Shown here: positions 60,912 to 64,000 of the stretch, one piece after another
Layout: each line of letters begins with the position of its first letter
How positions within the stretch are numbered: position 1 is the stretch's first letter
Assembly (NCBI RefSeq): GCF_032490495.1
Contig: NZ_JAVYJB010000007.1
Location: 1 to 64,000, forward strand
Origin: Pilosibacter fragilis
Lineage (GTDB): Bacteria; Bacillota; Clostridia; Lachnospirales; Lachnospiraceae
Length of the DNA stretch: 64,000 bases
Direction: 5' to 3'
Notes under the pieces: model-generated
Databases searched by the model: none
Told to the model about the DNA's origin: nothing
What the model saw: the letters and a program-made list of their open reading frames with translations, nothing else
Position numbers and translations under genes: made by a program

Positions 60912-61841
60912 CTACTGGATCGTTGTGCCGCCTTTACCGGCTAAAGCGCTCTTTGCACCGTCAAGGGAAGTGATGATCGCGCGCCGTCCTTTTCCTGCGT
61001 TGATGAAGTCGATGGAGCTTTCAACCTTCGGCAGCATGGAACCTGTCTTAAAATGGCCTTCCTCGGCATAGCGGGCTGCGTCAGCCGTTGTCATCTTATC
61101 GATGTTGATCGGGTGATCACTGCCGTAATTTAATACGACATTCGGAACACCTGTGATGAACATCAGGACATCAGCGTCAAGTTCCTTCGCGAGAAGTCCG
61201 GCTGCGCGGTCTTTCTCGATCACAGCGCTGGCACCCTTTAAGTGGGAGCCCTGTTCCATAACCGGGATTCCGCCGCCGCCTGCAGCGATCACCGGCTGGT
61301 CAGCATCAGCGAGAGCGCGGATCGCGTCGATCTCAACGATTGCGACCGGCTTCGGAGCCGCAACGATACGGCGGTAGCCGTCGCCTTCCTTCACAACGAA
61401 GTTACCCTTTGCCTCTTCCTCTTTTGCCTCCTCGGCGTTCATCACACGTCCAACCACCTTCAGCGGAGTGTAGGAGGACTCATCGTACGGGTCAACTGTA
61501 ACCTGTGTTAAGATCGTAGATACAGCTTTGTAAATGCCACGTTTGATAAGCTCGGAGCGGAGAGCGTTCTGGAGATCGTAGCCGATATATCCCTGGCTCA
61601 TTGCGGAGCAGACGGACATCGGAGCCGGAGTGTAACCTTCATGATTTTTCGCAAATTCATTTAACGCGGTGTGGATCATACCGAGCTGCGGAGTATTTCC
61701 GTGGGTGATCACAACCTGCCAGCCGTCCTGAATAAAATCGGCGATGGCTTTCGCCGTCTTTGTAACGGCGTTTTTCTGCTCCGGAAGGTTTGTTCCGAGA
61801 GCATCATGTCCAAGTGCTAAAACAAGTCTTTTCTTTGCCAT
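60912..61841 (-). CDS. arcC: Carbamate kinase
   Basis: On the minus strand ATG 61841 follows GAGGGATTCGAT; the product has 309 residues, the family norm. The N-terminus reads LVLALGHDALGTNLPEQ, where most carbamate kinases have GGNAL. AAGGGGIPV near 210, KDRAAGLLAKELDADVLMFITGVPNV-type sequence around 226, and GSMLPKVES near 270 complete the amino acid kinase fold. It makes ATP from carbamoyl phosphate, usually in arginine fermentation or purine/allantoin breakdown. No arcA or arcB lies beside it in this window. Confidence 0.93.
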   Translation of the reverse strand: MAKKRLVLALGHDALGTNLPEQKNAVTKTAKAIADFIQDGWQVVITHGNTPQLGMIHTALNEFAKNHEGYTPAPMSVCSAMSQGYIGYDLQNALRSELIKRGIYKAVSTILTQVTVDPYDESSYTPLKVVGRVMNAEEAKEEEAKGNFVVKEGDGYRRIVAAPKPVAIVEIDAIRALADADQPVIAAGGGGIPVMEQGSHLKGASAVIEKDRAAGLLAKELDADVLMFITGVPNVVLNYGSDHPINIDKMTTADAARYAEEGHFKTGSMLPKVESSIDFINAGKGRRAIITSLDGAKSALAGKGGTTIQ

Positions 61842-62127
61842 ATCGAATCCCTCATTTCTATTACATACCGATATCGTTGGGGCAGATCTGCTTAAAGGGG
61901 AGCCGCGGATAAGTTTTCTCCGCGGACCGGTAGAAAGCGGCCTGCATTTATGTATTTTCAGATATTTTACCATATTTTAAGTGATTATGGAAGAAAAAAC
62001 TCGAAGTTTTATGATGGGACCCAGGTAGAAAAATTTTGAACTGAAAATTTCGCAGGGTTCTTCGGAAGCAGAAGATTAGCGAATGAATCCTGTACTGGAA
62101 CGAAAGAGAATCGAAAGAAATAATTTT

Positions 62128-62156
62128 TTGCTTTTTCAGATAATTTATGATAAAAT
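62128..62156 (+). promoter_or_regulatory. Promoter of the glycosyltransferase gene
   Basis: TTGCTT at 62128-62133, 17-base spacer, TAAAAT at 62151-62156. The remaining 61842-62127 gap shows only a CCGCGGA ... TCCGCGG hairpin near 61902-61924 in the arcC leader. Confidence 0.6.
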
Positions 62157-62177
62157 GAGAACAACTGAGTCGAAAAA

Positions 62178-62210
62178 CGTTCCTGTCTGTGCCTGGCACA
62201 GACAGGAACG
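62178..62210 (+). promoter_or_regulatory. Perfect 15-bp leader hairpin
   Basis: CGTTCCTGTCTGTGC at 62178-62192 and GCACAGACAGGAACG at 62196-62210 pair perfectly around CTG. No T-run follows; it lies between the promoter and the ribosome site of the glycosyltransferase. Confidence 0.6.
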
Positions 62211-62249
62211 AAAGATCCCCGACAGGGGGAATTTAAGGAGGAAACAATT

Positions 62250-63269
62250 TTGAAGCTGTTATCGATAGCAATTCCGTGCTACAATTCAGCGGCGTATATG
62301 GAAAATTGTATCAAGTCTCTGCTTCCGGGCGGAAATGAGGTGGAGATCCTGATCGTGGACGACGGTTCCACAAAAGACAATACGGCCGAGATCGCTGACC
62401 GCTACGAGAAAGAATATCCGGGGATCTGCAAAGCGATCCATCAGGAGAACGGCGGACATGGCGCTGCGGTAAACGCGGGATTAAAGGCCGCTACCGGGAT
62501 CTATTTTAAGGTCGTGGACAGTGATGACTGGGTCAATGAGCAGGCATACAGACAGGTGCTTGACACCCTGCGCCGCTTCGTCTATGGAAAAGATACCCTC
62601 GATATGCTGATCACAAACTTTGTCTATGAGAAACAGGGCGCAAGACACAAGAAGGTCATGAGCTACAAGCTGGCACTTCCGAAAGATGAGCTCTTTAGCT
62701 GGAACGATGTGAAGGTATTCGTAGCAGGACAGTATATCCTGATGCACTCCGTGATCTACCGCACCGAGCTCTTAAGGGACTGTAAGCTGGAACTCCCGGA
62801 GCACACGTTCTATGTGGATAATATCTTTGTCTACGAGCCGCTCCCGCATGTACATACGATGTACTATCTTAATGTGAACTTCTACCGCTATTTTATCGGC
62901 CGCTCGGACCAGTCTGTCAACGAACAGGTCATGATCGGAAGGATCGATCAGCAGATCCGTGTGACGAAGCTGATGCTTGGCTACTATGATGTGACAAAGA
63001 TCCAGAACCGGAAGCTCCGCCACTATATGGTCCGCTATCTGGAGATCATGATGGTCGTCTGCTCGATCCTTGCGATCAAGTCCGGCAGCGAGGAGAATAT
63101 GGAAAAGAAAAAAGCGTTGTGGGAAGAGTTAAAGAAATTCAATCCGGCGCTCTACCTGCGACTCCGCTGGGGCTTCCTGGGACAGGGCATGAACCTTCCG
63201 GGAAGAGGCGGAAGATCCCTCTCCATCGCGGGATATAAGATCGCGCAGAAGTTTTTCGGATTTAACTAA
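62250..63269 (+). CDS. Family 2 glycosyltransferase
   Basis: Translation begins at TTG 62250, eight bases after AAGGAGG, giving 339 residues. The GT-A domain shows SIAIPCYNSAAYM, EILIVDDGSTKDNT near 30, HGAAVNAGLKAA near 72, and the DxD-type VDSDDWVNE near 89. The C-terminal 120 residues are helical. It transfers sugars to a lipid- or polymer-bound acceptor at the inner membrane face. Three bases after the stop begins a wall-binding repeat remnant, a possible sign of rearrangement. Confidence 0.88.
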   Translation: MKLLSIAIPCYNSAAYMENCIKSLLPGGNEVEILIVDDGSTKDNTAEIADRYEKEYPGICKAIHQENGGHGAAVNAGLKAATGIYFKVVDSDDWVNEQAYRQVLDTLRRFVYGKDTLDMLITNFVYEKQGARHKKVMSYKLALPKDELFSWNDVKVFVAGQYILMHSVIYRTELLRDCKLELPEHTFYVDNIFVYEPLPHVHTMYYLNVNFYRYFIGRSDQSVNEQVMIGRIDQQIRVTKLMLGYYDVTKIQNRKLRHYMVRYLEIMMVVCSILAIKSGSEENMEKKKALWEELKKFNPALYLRLRWGFLGQGMNLPGRGGRSLSIAGYKIAQKFFGFN

Positions 63270-63271
63270 AT

Positions 63272-63418
63272 GCCGGGAGATGGATCGAGATCAATGGAAA
63301 GTGGTACTACTTCAACCCGATCCCGGACGGAACAAAAGGCATCCTCTACGTAAACCGCAGGACTCCGGACGGCTGGTTTGTGACAGAGGACGGAAACCGG
63401 TACGGAAAGAGCGGGTAG
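63272..63418 (+). pseudogene. 3' remnant of a wall-binding repeat gene
   Basis: Without any start codon or ribosome site, one frame reads GRWIEINGKWYYFNPIPDG, then LYVNRRTPDGWFVTEDGNR and ends KSG plus TAG at 63416-63418. This is the typical C-terminal end of secreted proteins with aromatic wall-binding repeats, as in the gene ending at 31988. The upstream part is missing and it directly follows the glycosyltransferase stop, so it looks like a truncated gene left by a deletion or insertion. A shorter frame over the same DNA is only a shadow. Confidence 0.75.
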
Positions 63419-63480
63419 TTTCCGGCGTGGCAAAGAAGGAAACAGAGGGAAAAAAGATACGGCTGAATGGATGATAGTAA

Positions 63481-63513
63481 ACGAGCGTGCCTATGTAAAA
63501 TAAGCACACTCGT
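63481..63513. terminator. Hairpin between converging transcripts
   Basis: ACGAGCGTGCCTAT at 63481-63494 pairs with ATAAGCACACTCGT at 63500-63513 with two A-C mismatches on this strand that are G-U pairs on the other. The T-run is poor (ATAATTT), so terminator activity is uncertain. Confidence 0.45.
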
Positions 63514-63613
63514 ATAATTTACGCGAACAACGATCCAAAGTCCGCGCATGCGTGAGACCTTGGCGAATGTCGCGATAACAAGGGGAAACTCGCGAAACGT
63601 GTTTTCACTTGTT

Positions 63614-64000
63614 TTACTTTCCAAGAACAATTTTCACGATCAGCACCGTCACTACGCAGATCATCACCGGCCGGATGATCTTCGCACCGTTTTTGATGGC
63701 GAAGCCGGCACCGATATAGTTTCCGAGAACGTTGCTTACGGCACACGGGATCGCGATCATGTAGAACACATTTCCGGAAAGGATATAGGAGAGAAGCGCT
63801 GTGTAGTTGGAAACGATCAATGTGAGCTTCGCGTTTCCGGAGGCAGTGCGGACATCGTATTTTAAAAGAAACGTGAAGAGCAGCATGGCGATTGTGCCGC
63901 CGCCCGGTCCGTAGAGGCTGTCGTAAAGGCCGATGGTCATTCCGATAAAGAGGGCGCGGAGTACATTCGGCAGGATCAGCGGCTTTTTTGTATCGGTATA
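63614..64000 (-). CDS. TSUP family permease (TauE/SafE-like), partial
   Basis: The frame runs from the window edge leftwards and ends at 63614, giving at least 128 residues without the N-terminus. It has four membrane helices and the TSUP second-half signature GLYDSLYGPGGGTI, followed by TASGNAKLTLIVSNYTALLSYI. TSUP proteins export or import sulfur compounds or organic anions such as sulfite, sulfoacetate or 2-oxoacids. The first half of the gene lies outside the window. Confidence 0.82.
   Translation of the reverse strand, partial: YTDTKKPLILPNVLRALFIGMTIGLYDSLYGPGGGTIAMLLFTFLLKYDVRTASGNAKLTLIVSNYTALLSYILSGNVFYMIAIPCAVSNVLGNYIGAGFAIKNGAKIIRPVMICVVTVLIVKIVLGK

Noticed and set aside
63280..63474. 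A 64-residue plus-strand frame behind the glycosyltransferase
   Set aside because: Another frame over the same DNA encodes clear wall-binding repeat sequence, so this one is a shadow.

Overview
This window looks like a chromosomal segment of an anaerobic Firmicute of the family Lachnospiraceae (Clostridium cluster XIVa). The evidence is a complete six-subunit Rnf complex, an infC-rpmI-rplT operon with a low-GC Gram-positive style L20 leader, an mcsA-mcsB-clpC heat-shock operon, AgrC/AgrA-like GHKL and LytTR regulators, strong AGGAGG ribosome sites, and several secreted proteins with tryptophan- and tyrosine-rich cell-wall-binding repeats. I cannot name genus or species. No prophage, CRISPR array, rRNA operon or intact insertion sequence was seen.

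Layout. 1-3.5 kb: a possible cut-off gene start on the minus strand, an AEC-family transporter, three small membrane proteins (at least two YcxB-like) and a DUF1540 cysteine-rich protein. 3.7-5.1 kb: translation operon infC-rpmI-rplT with an attenuated leader and an AUU start for infC. 5.1-7.0 kb: a GC-rich, hairpin-rich non-coding block, a minus-strand tRNA-Leu(CAG) and two nearly identical tRNA-Leu(AAG) copies with duplicated promoters and terminators, plus decayed DNA. 7-10 kb: aminotransferase, small membrane protein and a secreted repeat protein. 10-16.8 kb: gntR-mcsA-mcsB-clpC, with a GntR/YtrA-type regulator where ctsR usually sits, then a small acidic protein and radA. 17-23 kb: tRNA-Trp, a condensation-like acyltransferase paired with an HSL-type esterase, a secreted repeat protein and a subtilase. 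23-32 kb: an AGCS alanine/glycine symporter, then a TetR regulator divergent from a wall-binding protein, an MMPL transporter, a long secreted helical protein and a second wall-binding protein. A long perfect operator-like dyad lies in the divergent gap.

32-48 kb: a GHKL kinase/LytTR regulator pair, asnA, an Xaa-Pro aminopeptidase with a D-hydroxyacid dehydrogenase, a PAP2 protein, the nucleoside-salvage operon cdd-deoC-deoB, a tRNA-Val/tRNA-Met/tRNA-Met cluster, a lipid kinase with ispF, and the tightly packed cysS-mrnC-rlmB operon. 48-55 kb: tRNA-Thr, a hairpin-rich block resembling an IS200/IS605-type end, a DUF4397 protein with proline-rich repeats, and an export operon of MATE plus a heterodimeric ABC exporter with one degenerate ATP site. 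55-60.6 kb: rnfCDGEAB, the ferredoxin:NAD+ oxidoreductase ion pump; its RnfE has an unusual cysteine plus alanine/lysine tail. 60.9-64 kb: lone carbamate kinase, a family 2 glycosyltransferase, a 3' remnant of a wall-binding repeat gene, and a TSUP permease running off the end.

The main non-gene signals are two families of dispersed inverted-repeat elements: one of about 70-135 bp placed upstream of genes (three clear copies), and one palindrome next to terminators (three copies). There are also three blocks of strong hairpins at 5.15-5.45, 16.85-16.96 and 48.6-48.77 kb that no gene explains. All functional calls rest on reading the translated sequence and on motif recognition; no database search was run.
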